64,000 bases of DNA from Microbacterium gallinarum. Lineage in GTDB: Bacteria > Actinomycetota > Actinomycetes > Actinomycetales > Microbacteriaceae. Numbering within the stretch: position 1 is the stretch's first letter; each line of letters opens with the position of its first letter. The stretch lies in assembly GCF_014837165.1 (NCBI RefSeq), contig NZ_JACSPM010000002.1, positions 484,004 to 548,003 of the forward strand, written 5' to 3'. The translations under genes and the position numbers were made by a program. Below the pieces are notes generated by a model. The model saw only the letters and a program-made list of their open reading frames with translations. It made no database searches and was not told the origin of the DNA. Positions 28,451 through 37,559 of this stretch are shown one piece after another.

Positions 28451-28476
28451 CGTCTCGTCGCGAATACGTCGTCTCG
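28410..28476. repeat. 67-bp imperfect palindromic repeat, copy D
   Basis: The left arm is 28410-28434, the loop 28435-28451 (17 nt) and the right arm 28452-28476. The left arm and loop supply the final codons and stop of the AbiEi-like gene (RDETTPRG), so this copy overlaps coding sequence. Confidence 0.85.
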
Positions 28477-28498
28477 CCGGCGGACGTCTCGCCACGCC

Positions 28499-28569
28499 GG
28501 GCGGGCGGCGGCAGCCGGGCGAGCGGCGGGCGGGCGGCGGCAGCCGGGCGAGCGGCGGGCGGGCGGGCG
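28499..28569. repeat. 29-bp GC-rich tandem repeat
   Basis: Two identical 29-bp units (28499-28527 and 28528-28556) are followed by a partial third made of GGGC tetramers. It lies just downstream of the dsbA-like stop. Confidence 0.85.
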
Positions 28570-28570
28570 C

Positions 28571-29260
28571 TTACTCGAAGAGCGTGGCGAGCTGGCCCGG
28601 CTCGGGGAGCGTCGAGTTCGCGATGACCTCGCCGTTCACCGCGATCGTCGGCGTGCCGATGCCGCCGGCTCCCGGCTGCACCGGGGTGTCCTGCGTGATC
28701 GCCGTCACGTAGTCGGCGTAGGTGCCGTCGTCGACGCACGCGTCGATGCCCGTCACGCCGACCGATGCGGCGATCTCGAGGATCTCGTCGTCGGTGAGAC
28801 CCGACGTGCCCTCCTGCGGCTGGCCGGCGAACATCGCGTTCATGAAGGGGACGGATGCGTCGGCATCCGCCACCGCGACGCAGTACATCGCGTTCGCCGC
28901 CCGGGTCGAGAACTCGGTGCCGCGCGACTGGCCGTCGAGGATCGAGATCGGGTGGATGCCGTGGGTGATCGCACCGTCGTCGACGAGCCCCTGGATCTCG
29001 GCACCGAAGACCTGCTCGAACTGGTTGCAGACCGGGCACATGAAGTCGATGTAGGTGTCGAGGCGGTTCTCCCCGTCGCCGACCAGGATCGCGCCGGTCT
29101 CGCTGTCGATGTTCGACGCGGTCGGCGTCTGCCCCGGCTCGGGGTTCGAGCCCTGGTTGTTCAGGCTCACGACCAGCACGGCGACGAGGACGAGGGCGAT
29201 GACCACCCCGACGCTCACCCAGATGGCGAACCAGTTGACCCTGCGCGAACCCTCGGCCAT
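28571..29260 (-). CDS. Membrane-anchored DsbA-family thiol oxidoreductase
   Basis: 229 residues. One N-terminal membrane helix (about 10-33) anchors a thioredoxin-fold domain outside the membrane. The active site is DFMCPVCNQF (CxxC near residue 75) and the cis-Pro loop is GTPTIAVNG near residue 207. The family introduces or isomerises disulfides in exported proteins; MdbA of actinobacteria is the best-known relative with that role for pilins. It starts 8 bp after map and ends the secY-adk-map unit. The surrounding surface proteins carry many paired cysteines, which fits a helper role (inference). Confidence 0.88.
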   Translation of the reverse strand: MAEGSRRVNWFAIWVSVGVVIALVLVAVLVVSLNNQGSNPEPGQTPTASNIDSETGAILVGDGENRLDTYIDFMCPVCNQFEQVFGAEIQGLVDDGAITHGIHPISILDGQSRGTEFSTRAANAMYCVAVADADASVPFMNAMFAGQPQEGTSGLTDDEILEIAASVGVTGIDACVDDGTYADYVTAITQDTPVQPGAGGIGTPTIAVNGEVIANSTLPEPGQLATLFE

Positions 29261-29268
29261 GACTTCTC

Positions 29269-30108
29269 CTACGCGATCTCCACCGGCGTGACGCCGAACG
29301 GGGCGAGCCCCGCAGCACCGCCGTCGGGTGCAGTCAGCACCCAGATGCCCCCATCGTGCACGGCGACGCTATGTTCCCAATGGGAGCCCGCCGTGCCGTC
29401 CGTCGTCGAGACGGTCCAGCCGTCGTCTTCGACGAAGGTCTCCTGATCGCCGATGACGACCATGGGCTCGATCGCCAGGACGAGGCCGGGCCGCACCTCG
29501 GGTCCGGGGTCCGACACGCGGTAGTTGAACACCGACGGAGCCTCGTGCATCTTCCGTCCGATGCCGTGGCCCACGTACTCGCGGAGGATGCCGTACCCGC
29601 CGTCGGGCGCGTTCGCCTCGATGTGGTTCTGGATCGCGCCGCCCACCTCGCCGATGTGCGACGCCGTCGCGAGCGAGGCGATGCCCGCCCACAGCGAGCC
29701 CTCGGTCACGTCCGACAGCACCCGCCGTTCGGTGACGACGTCGGGCCGGGATGCGTCGTCGAGCACGACGGTGAACGCGGAGTCGCCGTTCCAGCCCTTG
29801 AACTCCGCACCGGCGTCGATCGAGACGATGTCGCCGGGCTCGAGGGCGCGGTCACCCGGGATCCCGTGCACGACCTGCTCGTTGACCGAGGCGCAGATCG
29901 TATGGCGGTATCCGCGGACCATCTGGAAGTTCGACTTGGCACCGCGAGCGGTGATGAGAGCGGATGCCGCGGCATCCAGCTCCCCCGTGGTCACCCCGGG
30001 CGCGATCAGCGCGCGGACCGCGTCCAGCGCGGCCGCGGTGATGAGGCCGGGCTCCACCATCGCACGCAGCTGGGCGGGCGTCTTGTAGATCGAGCGGCGG
30101 AAGGACAC
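29269..30108 (-). CDS. map: Methionine aminopeptidase, type I
   Basis: The preferred start is GTG 30108 (SFRRSIYKTPAQLRAM), four bases after the adk stop, giving 279 residues; GTG 30141 would overlap adk. The five metal ligands are visible: the two Asp in SIDAGAEFKGWNGDSAF, His in GHGIGRKMHEAP, Glu in LAIEPMV and Glu in SHWEHSVAV. It removes the initiator Met from nascent chains. secY-adk-map is the classic order. Confidence 0.95.
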   Translation of the reverse strand: MSFRRSIYKTPAQLRAMVEPGLITAAALDAVRALIAPGVTTGELDAAASALITARGAKSNFQMVRGYRHTICASVNEQVVHGIPGDRALEPGDIVSIDAGAEFKGWNGDSAFTVVLDDASRPDVVTERRVLSDVTEGSLWAGIASLATASHIGEVGGAIQNHIEANAPDGGYGILREYVGHGIGRKMHEAPSVFNYRVSDPGPEVRPGLVLAIEPMVVIGDQETFVEDDGWTVSTTDGTAGSHWEHSVAVHDGGIWVLTAPDGGAAGLAPFGVTPVEIA

Positions 30109-30112
30109 GGGC

Positions 30113-30706
30113 TCAGGCCGCGGCGGAGCGGTTGAGGCCACGTGCCTCGAGCGCCGAGATGATGCGCGCGGTGATGTCGTCGAGCGAGCCGACGCCGTCG
30201 ATCTTCACGACGATGCCGCGTGCGCCGTAGACGCCGAGGATCGGCGCCGTCTCGCGCTCGTAGATCGCCAGACGGTTCGCGATCACCTCTTCGGTGTCGT
30301 CGGTGCGTCCCTGCTCCTGCGCCCGCAGCGACAGCCGCGCGATGCTCTCGTCACGCGGAACGCTGAGCTCGATCACGGCGTCGAGCTCATCGCCGCGTCC
30401 CTCGAGGAACTCTTCGAGGTGCATGACCTGCGTCACGTTGCGCGGGTAGCCGTCGAGCAGGAAGCCGCGCTCGGCGTCGTCCTGCGAGAGGCGCTCGCGC
30501 ACGACCGCACTCGTCAGCTCGTCCGACACCAGGTCGCCCGACTCGATGATCGCCTTGACCTGGGATCCGAGCTCGGATCCTTCCGCCACGGCCGCGCGGA
30601 ACACGTCGCCCGTCGAGATCGTCGGGATGCCGAACGCCTCGGCGATCCGCACGCCCTGCGTCCCCTTGCCCGAACCCTGGGGCCCCACGATGAGCAGGCG
30701 CGTCAT
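30113..30706 (-). CDS. adk: Adenylate kinase
   Basis: ATG 30706 overlaps the secY stop by 4 bp (ATGA), which implies coupling. 197 residues. The P-loop GPQGSGKGTQ, the AMP-binding STGDVFR and the hallmark LLDGYPRNVTQ are intact. The LID is the short form lacking the zinc-finger insert (EQGRTDDTEEVI), as usual in actinobacteria. It interconverts ATP, ADP and AMP. Confidence 0.97.
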   Translation of the reverse strand: MTRLLIVGPQGSGKGTQGVRIAEAFGIPTISTGDVFRAAVAEGSELGSQVKAIIESGDLVSDELTSAVVRERLSQDDAERGFLLDGYPRNVTQVMHLEEFLEGRGDELDAVIELSVPRDESIARLSLRAQEQGRTDDTEEVIANRLAIYERETAPILGVYGARGIVVKIDGVGSLDDITARIISALEARGLNRSAAA

Positions 30707-32028
30707 CGGAGGAGGCCTTCGTAGTGGCGCTGCTGCAGCTGAGCGTCGATCTGCTTCACGGTCTCGAGGCCGACGCCGACGATGATGAGGATCGAGGCAC
30801 CGCCGAACGGGAAGTTCTGGTTGGCGCCGACCGTCGCGAGGGCGATGAGCGGGAGCAGGGCGATGAAGCCGAGGTACAGCGAGCCGGGCAGCGTGATGCG
30901 CGTGAGCACGTAGTCGAGGTACTCGGCGGTGGGACGACCGGCGCGGATGCCGGGGATGAATCCGCCGTACTTCTTCATGTTGTCGGCGACCTCGACCGGG
31001 TTGAAGGTGATCGCGACATAGAAGTAGGTGAACCCGACGATGAGCAGGAAGTACACCAGCATGTAGATCGGCGAGTCGCCGTTGGTGAAGTACTGCTGGA
31101 TCCACGAGACCCAGCCCGGGATCTCGTTGTCGGCGTTCGGCTGCATGTTGAACTGCGCGATGAGCGCCGGGATGTACAGCAGCGACGAGGCGAAGATGAC
31201 AGGCACGACGCCGGCCATGTTGACCTTGATCGGGATGTACGTGTTCGTGCCGCCGTACGTGCGACGGCCGACCATGCGCTTGGCGTACTGCACCGGGATG
31301 CGTCGCTGCGATTGCTCGACGAACACCACCAGGGCGACGACGACGATCCCGACCGCCAGCACGAGGAGGAAGACCTCGAAGCCGCGCGACTGCCAGATGG
31401 CCCACATCGACGCCGGGAATGCTGCGGCGATCGACGTGAAGATCAGCAGCGACATGCCGTTGCCGATGCCGCGCTCGGTGACGAGCTCGGCGAACCACAT
31501 GATGAGGCCGGTGCCGGCGGTCATCGTGATGATCATGAGGAGCTGCGCCCACCACGCATCGTTGGTGAGGAGCTGCTCGCACTCGGGGATGCCCGTGGTG
31601 CCGAAGAGCTGGCCGCTGCGGGCCACCGTCACGAGGGTCGTCGACTGCAGCAGTGCAAGTGCGATCGTGAGGTAGCGCGTGTACTGGGTGAGCTTCGCCT
31701 GGCCCGACTGGCCCTCCTTGTAGAGGGTCTCGAAGTGCGGGATGACGACGCGCAGGAGCTGGACGATGATCGTCGCGGTGATGTACGGCATGACGCCGAG
31801 CGCGAAGATCGACAGCTGCAGCAGGGCGCCGCCCGAGAACAGGTTGACGAGCGAGAGCAGTCCCTGTGTGCCGGCCGAGGCGGACAGACAGGACTGCACG
31901 TTCGGGAAGTCGACGAACGGCGCCGGAATGTGCGCGCCGAAGCGGTACAGGGCGATGATCGCCAGGGTGAATGCGATCTTCCGCCGAAGGTCGGGTGTGC
32001 GGAAGACCCGCGCGATGGCGCTGAACAA
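30703..32028 (-). CDS. secY: Protein translocase subunit SecY
   Basis: The start is TTG 32028 (LFSAIARVFRTPDLRRK), placed 7 bases after GGAGG; upstream codons do not look like SecY. 441 residues with ten membrane helices. RTPDLRRKI, the plug region (SGGALLQLSIFALGVMPYITATI) and the cytosolic loop FVEQSQRRIPVQYAKRMVG that contacts SecA and the ribosome are all present. It forms the Sec channel. Confidence 0.96.
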   Translation of the reverse strand: MFSAIARVFRTPDLRRKIAFTLAIIALYRFGAHIPAPFVDFPNVQSCLSASAGTQGLLSLVNLFSGGALLQLSIFALGVMPYITATIIVQLLRVVIPHFETLYKEGQSGQAKLTQYTRYLTIALALLQSTTLVTVARSGQLFGTTGIPECEQLLTNDAWWAQLLMIITMTAGTGLIMWFAELVTERGIGNGMSLLIFTSIAAAFPASMWAIWQSRGFEVFLLVLAVGIVVVALVVFVEQSQRRIPVQYAKRMVGRRTYGGTNTYIPIKVNMAGVVPVIFASSLLYIPALIAQFNMQPNADNEIPGWVSWIQQYFTNGDSPIYMLVYFLLIVGFTYFYVAITFNPVEVADNMKKYGGFIPGIRAGRPTAEYLDYVLTRITLPGSLYLGFIALLPLIALATVGANQNFPFGGASILIIVGVGLETVKQIDAQLQQRHYEGLLR

Positions 32029-32088
32029 GTGGATGCCTCCAGAGGGGATGCCGGCACGCACGGCGACGCGCCGACGTCCAGGGTAACC

Positions 32089-32123
32089 CAGTGGGGGCCG
32101 GAGCAATGCTCCGACCCCCACTG
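32089..32123 (-). terminator. Strong hairpin between rplO and secY
   Basis: Sixteen paired positions with one mismatch close a 3-nt loop. It begins 6 bp after the rplO stop and is followed by about 60 bp to the TTG of secY. It could be an attenuator separating ribosomal-protein from secY expression. Confidence 0.6.
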
Positions 32124-32129
32124 CGTGTA

Positions 32130-32822
32130 CTACTTGACGGTGCCGCCCGCGGCGACGATCTTCTGCTCGGCGGAACCCGAGACCTTGTCGACCGACACGT
32201 TGAGCTTCACCGAGATGTCTCCGGTGCCGAGCACCTTGACCTTCTCGTTCTTGCGAACTGCGCCCTTGGCGACCAGGTCGCCGACGGTGACGTCGCCACC
32301 GGACGGGTACAGCTCGGCGAGCTTCTCCAGGTTCACGACCTGGTACTCGACACGGAACGGGTTCTTGAACCCGCGCAGCTTCGGGGTGCGCATGTGCAGC
32401 GGCATCTGGCCGCCCTCGAAGCCGATCTTGACCTGGTAGCGGGCCTTCGTGCCCTTGGTGCCACGACCGGCGGTCTTGCCCTTCGAGCCCTCACCACGAC
32501 CCACGCGGGTCTTGGCGGTGCGGGCGCCCGGGACGGGACGCAGGTGGTGCACCTTCAGCACGCCGGGACGCGACGCGGGAGCGTCGGCCTTCGGAGCGGC
32601 CTTCTTGGCGGCAGGCGCCTTCTCGGCCTTCTCCGCAGCGTCGGCCTTGTCAGCCTTGGCAGCGGCGGTCTTGGCGGGCGCCTTCTTCTCGGCAGCCGGC
32701 TTGTCGGCGGCCTTGGCGGTCGCCTTCTTCGCCGGAGCCTTCGCGGCAGCAGCCTTCGAGGTGGCGGGCTTCTTCGAAGCCTTCTCCTCGACGGCGTCGT
32801 TCTTCTCGGCCTTCTCAGCCAT
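32130..32822 (-). CDS. rplO: 50S ribosomal protein uL15 with Ala/Lys-rich N-terminal extension
   Basis: 230 residues. The family core ([25 protein letters not shown]..., [21 protein letters not shown]) starts only near residue 86. The first 85 residues are almost wholly Ala, Lys, Glu, Asp and Pro with PAKKA and AAKA repeats, similar to histone H1 tails. Bacterial L15 is normally about 145-150 residues. The start overlaps the rpmD stop by one base (TAATG). Confidence 0.96.
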   Translation of the reverse strand: MAEKAEKNDAVEEKASKKPATSKAAAAKAPAKKATAKAADKPAAEKKAPAKTAAAKADKADAAEKAEKAPAAKKAAPKADAPASRPGVLKVHHLRPVPGARTAKTRVGRGEGSKGKTAGRGTKGTKARYQVKIGFEGGQMPLHMRTPKLRGFKNPFRVEYQVVNLEKLAELYPSGGDVTVGDLVAKGAVRKNEKVKVLGTGDISVKLNVSVDKVSGSAEQKIVAAGGTVK

Positions 32823-33007
32823 TAGTCGATCTCCTCAACCTTCACGAGGTGAGCGACGGTCTTGACGTAGCCGCGCGTCTGCGCGTCGTCGGGACGGACG
32901 ACCGAGTCGCCGATCCGCTTGAGACCGAGCGAACGCAGCGTGTCACGCTGGTTCTGCTTCTCACTCACCTTGGACTTGACCTGGGTCACCTTCAGGCGCG
33001 CGGCCAT
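32822..33007 (-). CDS. rpmD: 50S ribosomal protein uL30
   Basis: 61 residues, [20 protein letters not shown] followed by [17 protein letters not shown]. Normal bacterial length. Its ATG overlaps the rpsE stop (TGATG) and its stop overlaps the rplO start, a double stop-start coupling. Confidence 0.96.
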   Translation of the reverse strand: MAARLKVTQVKSKVSEKQNQRDTLRSLGLKRIGDSVVRPDDAQTRGYVKTVAHLVKVEEID

Positions 33008-33696
33008 CAGACACCTGCCTTCGCAGCAGCCGCGGCCTCGGCCTCGGCACGGACGAGACGGGCGGGGGCGACCTGGTCGAACTCGAGGCCACGGCGCGCG
33101 GCGACCGCACGGGGCTCCTCGAGCTGCTTCAGGGCCTCCACCGTCGCGTGGACGATGTTGATCGTGTTCGACGAGCCGAGCGACTTCGAGAGGACATCGT
33201 GGATGCCCGCGCACTCGAGGACGGCACGGACCGGACCGCCGGCGATGACACCGGTACCGGCACCGGCGGGGCGCAGGAGCACCACACCGGCAGCGGCCTC
33301 ACCCTGCACGGGGTGCGGGATGGTCGAGCCGGCGCGCGGCACGCGGAAGAAGTTGCGCTTGGCCTCTTCGACGCCCTTCGAGATGGCCAGGGGCACCTCG
33401 CGGGCCTTGCCGTAGCCGACGCCCACCACACCGTTGCCGTCACCGACGACCACGAGTGCGGTGAAGCTGAAGCGACGACCGCCCTTGACGACCTTCGACA
33501 CGCGGTTGATGGTGACGACGCGCTCCAGGAACTGGCTCTTGTCGGCATCGCGCGAACCGCGGTCACGCTGGTTGGCGTTGCGCTCGCGACCGCCGCGGCG
33601 GGGCTCGCGCTCACGCTCGGCGGGCGCCTCGGTGGTCGTGGCGGCAGCAGGCTGCTCGGTCACTTCGTTCTCCGGGTTGTTGTTTGTTTCGCTCAC
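33007..33696 (-). CDS. rpsE: 30S ribosomal protein uS5 with disordered ends
   Basis: 229 residues. The S5 double-stranded RNA-binding core runs from about residue 53 ([20 protein letters not shown]) to GLEFDQVAP. The first 50 residues are a Glu/Arg/Asn-rich disordered extension and the end is Ala-rich. S5 helps decoding fidelity and mRNA unwinding at the entry channel. Confidence 0.96.
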   Translation of the reverse strand: MSETNNNPENEVTEQPAAATTTEAPAEREREPRRGGRERNANQRDRGSRDADKSQFLERVVTINRVSKVVKGGRRFSFTALVVVGDGNGVVGVGYGKAREVPLAISKGVEEAKRNFFRVPRAGSTIPHPVQGEAAAGVVLLRPAGAGTGVIAGGPVRAVLECAGIHDVLSKSLGSSNTINIVHATVEALKQLEEPRAVAARRGLEFDQVAPARLVRAEAEAAAAAKAGV

Positions 33697-34052
33697 AGGT
33701 TCAGACCTCCTTCGCGAGCGCCGTCGGCGATCGCCGCGACACGGCCCGCGTAGCGGTTGCCACCGCGGTCGAACACGACGTCAGAGACGCCGGCGGCCTT
33801 CGCACGCTCGGCGACGAGCTCGCCGACCTTGCGGGCCTTGGCGGTCTTGTCACCGTCGAACGTGCGCAGATCGGTCTCGAGGGTCGAGGCCGAGGCCACG
33901 GTGCGGCCCTTGCTGTCGTCCACGACCTGCACGAAGACGTGGCGGGCCGAGCGCGTGACGACGAGGCGGGGACGCAGCTCGGTGCCGACGACCTTCTTGC
34001 GAAGGCGGGCGTGACGACGCGAACGCGCGTCGGTCTTCGACTTCACAGCCAT
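33693..34052 (-). CDS. rplR: 50S ribosomal protein uL18
   Basis: 119 residues with [21 protein letters not shown] and the C-terminal [24 protein letters not shown] block that binds 5S rRNA. Normal length. It overlaps the rpsE start by four bases. Confidence 0.96.
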   Translation of the reverse strand: MAVKSKTDARSRRHARLRKKVVGTELRPRLVVTRSARHVFVQVVDDSKGRTVASASTLETDLRTFDGDKTAKARKVGELVAERAKAAGVSDVVFDRGGNRYAGRVAAIADGAREGGLNL

Positions 34053-34054
34053 GG

Positions 34055-34591
34055 TTACTTACCAGCCTTTCCGGCCTTGCGCCGCACGACCTCGCCGGCG
34101 TAGCGCACACCCTTGCCCTTGTACGGCTCGGGCTTGCGGATCTTGCGGATGTTGGCAGCCGCCTCGCCGACGGCCTGCTTGTCGATGCCGCTCACGGTGA
34201 GCTTGTTGTTGCCCTCGACCGTGAAGGTGATGCCCGCGGGCGGTTCGACCAGGACGGGGTGCGAGAAGCCGAGGGCGAACTCGACCGAGCTGCCCTTCTG
34301 CGCCACGCGGTAACCCGTGCCGACGACCTCGAGGCCCTTGGTGTAGCCCTGGGTGACACCGATGATGTTGTTGTTGATGAGCGTGCGGGTCAGGCCGTGC
34401 AGCGAGCGCGACTCGCGCTCGTCGTCGGGACGGGTCACGACGACCTGGCCCTCTTCGACCTTGACCTCGATGGGGCGCGCCACGGTGAGCGTGAGCTCGC
34501 CCTTGGGGCCCTTGACCGCGACATCCTGGCCGTCGACCGTGATGGTCACATCGGTGGGGATGTCGATCGGGAGACGTCCGATACGCGACAT
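34055..34591 (-). CDS. rplF: 50S ribosomal protein uL6
   Basis: 178 residues, [20 protein letters not shown], with the internally duplicated L6 fold and the C-terminal signature [21 protein letters not shown]. Full length. It lies six bases after rpsH and two before rplR. Confidence 0.97.
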   Translation of the reverse strand: MSRIGRLPIDIPTDVTITVDGQDVAVKGPKGELTLTVARPIEVKVEEGQVVVTRPDDERESRSLHGLTRTLINNNIIGVTQGYTKGLEVVGTGYRVAQKGSSVEFALGFSHPVLVEPPAGITFTVEGNNKLTVSGIDKQAVGEAAANIRKIRKPEPYKGKGVRYAGEVVRRKAGKAGK

Positions 34592-34597
34592 GTCAGA

Positions 34598-34996
34598 TCA
34601 CCACACGTAGGCGAGGACTTCCCCACCCACGCCCTTCTGCTCGGCCTGGCGGTCCGTGAGGAGACCGGAGGAAGTGGAGAGGATGGCGACGCCGAGGCCA
34701 CCGAGGACCGTGGGGATCTCGGTCGAGCGTGCGTAGACGCGCAGACCGGGCTTGGAGACGCGCTTGATGCCGGCGATCGACCGCTCGCGGTTCGGGCCGT
34801 ACTTGAGCGTCAGCGTGAGGGTCTGGCCGACGCGTGCATCGGAGACCTCCCAGCCCGCGATGTAGCCCTCCTGCTTGAGGATGTCGGCGATGTGGGTCTT
34901 GAGCTTGGAGCTCGGCAGCGACACGGTGTCGTGGTGCGCCGAATTCGCGTTGCGCAGACGGGTCAGCATGTCTGCGACCGGGTCTGTCATTGTCAT
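34598..34996 (-). CDS. rpsH: 30S ribosomal protein uS8
   Basis: 132 residues, [18 protein letters not shown] to the conserved end [29 protein letters not shown]8 is the usual autogenous regulator of the spc operon. rpsN (S14), which usually precedes it, is not present in the 100-bp gap upstream. Confidence 0.97.
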   Translation of the reverse strand: MTMTDPVADMLTRLRNANSAHHDTVSLPSSKLKTHIADILKQEGYIAGWEVSDARVGQTLTLTLKYGPNRERSIAGIKRVSKPGLRVYARSTEIPTVLGGLGVAILSTSSGLLTDRQAEQKGVGGEVLAYVW

Positions 34997-35059
34997 TTCT
35001 TGTTTCCTTCGTTCAAGAGGTTTCGACTGCCGTTACACGACAGGCGACCTTCTATGAGT

Positions 35060-35087
35060 TCCCCGGGAGCCGGCGGGCTCCCGGGGA
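35060..35087 (-). terminator. Hairpin between rplE and rpsH
   Basis: Twelve perfect pairs (TCCCCGGGAGCC with complement) and a 4-nt loop fill the gap where rpsN is usually found. It is possibly a processing or attenuation element. Confidence 0.5.
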
Positions 35088-35096
35088 GTCGGCCGT

Positions 35097-35687
35097 TCAG
35101 GCCTGAGCGTCCTCGCCGCGGAACGGGAAGCCGAGGTGACGCAGGAGTGCACGGCCCTCAGCATCCGTCTTCGCCGACGTCACGACCGTGATGTCGAATC
35201 CGCGGACGCGATCGATCTTGTCCTGGTCGATCTCGTGGAACACGGACTGCTCCTGGAGACCGAAGGTGTAGTTGCCGTGACCGTCGAACTGCTTGGCCGA
35301 CAGACCGCGGAAGTCGCGGATGCGGGGCAGCGCGAGGTTGACCAGGCGGTCCACGAACTCCCACGCACGGTCGCCGCGGAGCGTGACGTGCGCGCCGATG
35401 GCCTGACCCTCACGCAGCTTGAACTGCGCGATGGACTTGCGGGCCTTGGTGACGAGGGGCTTCTGACCGGTGATCTTGGTGAGGTCGTCGACCGCGCCAT
35501 CGATCACCTTGCTGTCGCGAGCTGCCTCGCCGACACCGGTGTTCACGACGACCTTGACCAGGCCGGGGATCTGCATGACGTTGGCGTAGCCGAACTCGTC
35601 CTGCAGCTGCTTCTTGATCTCGGTGTTGTACTTCTGCTTCAGGCGGGGCTGGATCTTGCCAGCCTCCGCGGCAGTGGCGGTGCTCAT
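35097..35687 (-). CDS. rplE: 50S ribosomal protein uL5
   Basis: 196 residues. The family motifs [43 protein letters not shown] and [22 protein letters not shown] are intact. It binds 5S rRNA and the P-site tRNA elbow. It lies two bases after rplX. Confidence 0.97.
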   Translation of the reverse strand: MSTATAAEAGKIQPRLKQKYNTEIKKQLQDEFGYANVMQIPGLVKVVVNTGVGEAARDSKVIDGAVDDLTKITGQKPLVTKARKSIAQFKLREGQAIGAHVTLRGDRAWEFVDRLVNLALPRIRDFRGLSAKQFDGHGNYTFGLQEQSVFHEIDQDKIDRVRGFDITVVTSAKTDAEGRALLRHLGFPFRGEDAQA

Positions 35688-35689
35688 GT

Positions 35690-36049
35690 TCAGAGGTCCT
35701 TGCCTGACTTCTTGGCGTAGCGCACGCGGACGGTGCGCTTCACGCCGTCCTTCGTCTGCTCCTCGACACGGTGGCCGACGCGGGTCGGCTTCTTGGTCGA
35801 GGGGTCGACGAGGGCGACGTTGGAGATGTGGATGGGAGCCTCGAACGTCTCGAGGCCGCCCGTCTTGGTGCCGCGCTGGGTCTGGCCGACGCGGGTGTGC
35901 TTGGTGACGTAGTTCACGCCCTCGACGATGACGCGGTTCTGCTCGACGAGGACCTCGAGGACCTTGCCCTGCTTGCCGCGGTCGCCGCCGTTGGCCTGCT
36001 TCTTGCCAGTGAGGACCTGAACCAGGTCGCCCTTCTTGATCTTGGCCAT
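35690..36049 (-). CDS. rplX: 50S ribosomal protein uL24
   Basis: 119 residues with the KOW motif near the N-terminus ([14 protein letters not shown]...[10 protein letters not shown]) and [21 protein letters not shown]. Normal length. It starts large-subunit assembly. Five bases separate it from rplN. Confidence 0.97.
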   Translation of the reverse strand: MAKIKKGDLVQVLTGKKQANGGDRGKQGKVLEVLVEQNRVIVEGVNYVTKHTRVGQTQRGTKTGGLETFEAPIHISNVALVDPSTKKPTRVGHRVEEQTKDGVKRTVRVRYAKKSGKDL

Positions 36050-36054
36050 GAGGG

Positions 36055-36423
36055 TCAGATCACCTCCGGTGCGAGCGAGACGATCTTCATGAACTTCTTG
36101 TCGCGAAGCTCACGACCGACCGGTCCGAAGATGCGGGTGCCGCGGGGCTCCCCGTCGTTCTTCAGGATCACGGCGGCGTTCTCGTCGAACTTGATGTACG
36201 AGCCGTCGGGACGACGGGTCTCCTTCTTGGTGCGGACGATGACGGCCTTGACCACATCGCCCTTCTTGACGTTGCCGCCGGGGATCGCATCCTTGACCGT
36301 GGCCACGATGGTGTCGCCCAGACCGGCGTACCGGCGGTGCGAGCCGCCGAGCACGCGGATCGTGAGCAGCTCCTTGGCGCCGGTGTTGTCGGCGACCTTG
36401 AGGCGGGATTCCTGCTGAATCAC
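36055..36423 (-). CDS. rplN: 50S ribosomal protein uL14
   Basis: 122 residues, [27 protein letters not shown] to the conserved [24 protein letters not shown]. Length and motifs are standard. First gene after the small gap downstream of rpsQ. Confidence 0.98.
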   Translation of the reverse strand: MIQQESRLKVADNTGAKELLTIRVLGGSHRRYAGLGDTIVATVKDAIPGGNVKKGDVVKAVIVRTKKETRRPDGSYIKFDENAAVILKNDGEPRGTRIFGPVGRELRDKKFMKIVSLAPEVI

Positions 36424-36457
36424 TTCTTACTCCTTGGGTACCAAGCAAGCCCGAGGC

Positions 36458-36826
36458 TTACTTGGCCTTCTCGAGGATCTCGACCAGGCGCCAGCGCTTG
36501 GTGGCGCTGAGCGGACGGGTCTCGTTGATGAGGACGAGGTCGCCGATGCCGGCGGTGTTGCCCTCGTCGTGCGCCTTGACCTTGGAGGTCCGACGGATGA
36601 CCTTGCCGTAGAGGGGGTGCTTCACGCGGTCCTCGACCTCGACGACGATCGTCTTGTCCATCTTGTCGCTCACGACGTAGCCACGACGCGACTTGCGGTA
36701 GCCACGGGCGTCGGCGTCGCGCACATCGTGCTCGGCGGACTCGTGGCCGGCGACCTGCTCGACGACCTCGGCCTTGGGAGCCGTGGCCTTCTTCGCGGGG
36801 GCCTTCTTCTCGGTGGTCTCAGCCAT
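36458..36826 (-). CDS. rpsQ: 30S ribosomal protein uS17 with N-terminal extension
   Basis: 122 residues; the OB-fold core starts near residue 43 ([21 protein letters not shown]) and has KVHDE-type (here [15 protein letters not shown]) and ETRPLS motifs. About 40 extra N-terminal residues rich in Lys/Ala then Asp/His are not part of usual S17 (about 85-95 aa). It overlaps the rpmC stop by one base. Confidence 0.96.
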   Translation of the reverse strand: MAETTEKKAPAKKATAPKAEVVEQVAGHESAEHDVRDADARGYRKSRRGYVVSDKMDKTIVVEVEDRVKHPLYGKVIRRTSKVKAHDEGNTAGIGDLVLINETRPLSATKRWRLVEILEKAK

Positions 36827-37140
36827 TACTCGGCCTCTTCCTTCACGGCCTCGTCAGCGGCATCCGCCTTCTTGGCCTTCGTCTTCTTCGCCTTCGTCGC
36901 GGTCTCCAGCGGCGCGGGCGTGGCACGGATGCCGAGCTCGCGCTCACGGATCACCGTGTAGAGCCGCGCGATGTCGCGCTTGACCGCACGGATGCGGCCG
37001 TGGCTCTCGAGCTGGCCGGTGGCCGACTGGAAGCGCAGGTTGAACAGCTCTTCCTTGGCCTTGCGCAGCTCCTCGACGAGGCGCTGGTCTTCGAACGTGT
37101 CGAGCTCGCTGGGAGCGAGCGTCTTGGTGCCGATCGCCAT
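36826..37140 (-). CDS. rpmC: 50S ribosomal protein uL29 with C-terminal extension
   Basis: 104 residues. The helical L29 hairpin ([23 protein letters not shown] and [16 protein letters not shown]) ends near residue 75. The remaining 30 residues are Lys/Ala-rich then acidic. L29 sits at the tunnel exit near the docking site for trigger factor and SRP. It shares a TAATG junction with rpsQ and with rplP. Confidence 0.95.
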   Translation of the reverse strand: MAIGTKTLAPSELDTFEDQRLVEELRKAKEELFNLRFQSATGQLESHGRIRAVKRDIARLYTVIRERELGIRATPAPLETATKAKKTKAKKADAADEAVKEEAE

Positions 37141-37559
37141 TACGCGTCGCCCTCCTCGCGCTTGATGATGCGTGCCTTGAGAGGCAGCTTGTGGATGGCA
37201 CGGGTCAGGGCCTCACGAGCGAGTTCCTCGTTGACGCCGGCGACCTCGAAGAGGACGCGACCCGGCTTGACGTTTGCGACCCACCACTCGGGCGAACCCT
37301 TACCGGAACCCATGCGGGTCTCGGCAGGCTTCTTGGTGAGCGGACGGTCGGGGTAGATGTTGATCCACACCTTGCCGCCACGCTTGATGTGACGGGTCAT
37401 CGCGATACGAGCGGACTCGATCTGACGGTTCGTCACATACGCGGGCGTGAGTGCCTGGATGCCGAACTCGCCGAAGGAGACCTTCGTGCCGCCGGTGGCC
37501 TGGCCATCGCGCTTGGGGTGGTGCTGCTTGCGGTACTTGACCTTGCGGGGGATAAGCAT
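37140..37559 (-). CDS. rplP: 50S ribosomal protein uL16
   Basis: 139 residues, [20 protein letters not shown], with the [25 protein letters not shown] signature. Normal length. It contacts the A-site tRNA region. One-base stop-start overlaps connect it to rpsC and rpmC. Confidence 0.98.
   Translation of the reverse strand: MLIPRKVKYRKQHHPKRDGQATGGTKVSFGEFGIQALTPAYVTNRQIESARIAMTRHIKRGGKVWINIYPDRPLTKKPAETRMGSGKGSPEWWVANVKPGRVLFEVAGVNEELAREALTRAIHKLPLKARIIKREEGDA

Noticed and set aside
30109..30141. Upstream GTG 30141 as start of map
   Set aside because: It would overlap adk by 29 bp and add residues (ASTAPPRPEP) not typical of the family; GTG 30108 fits the family N-terminus better.
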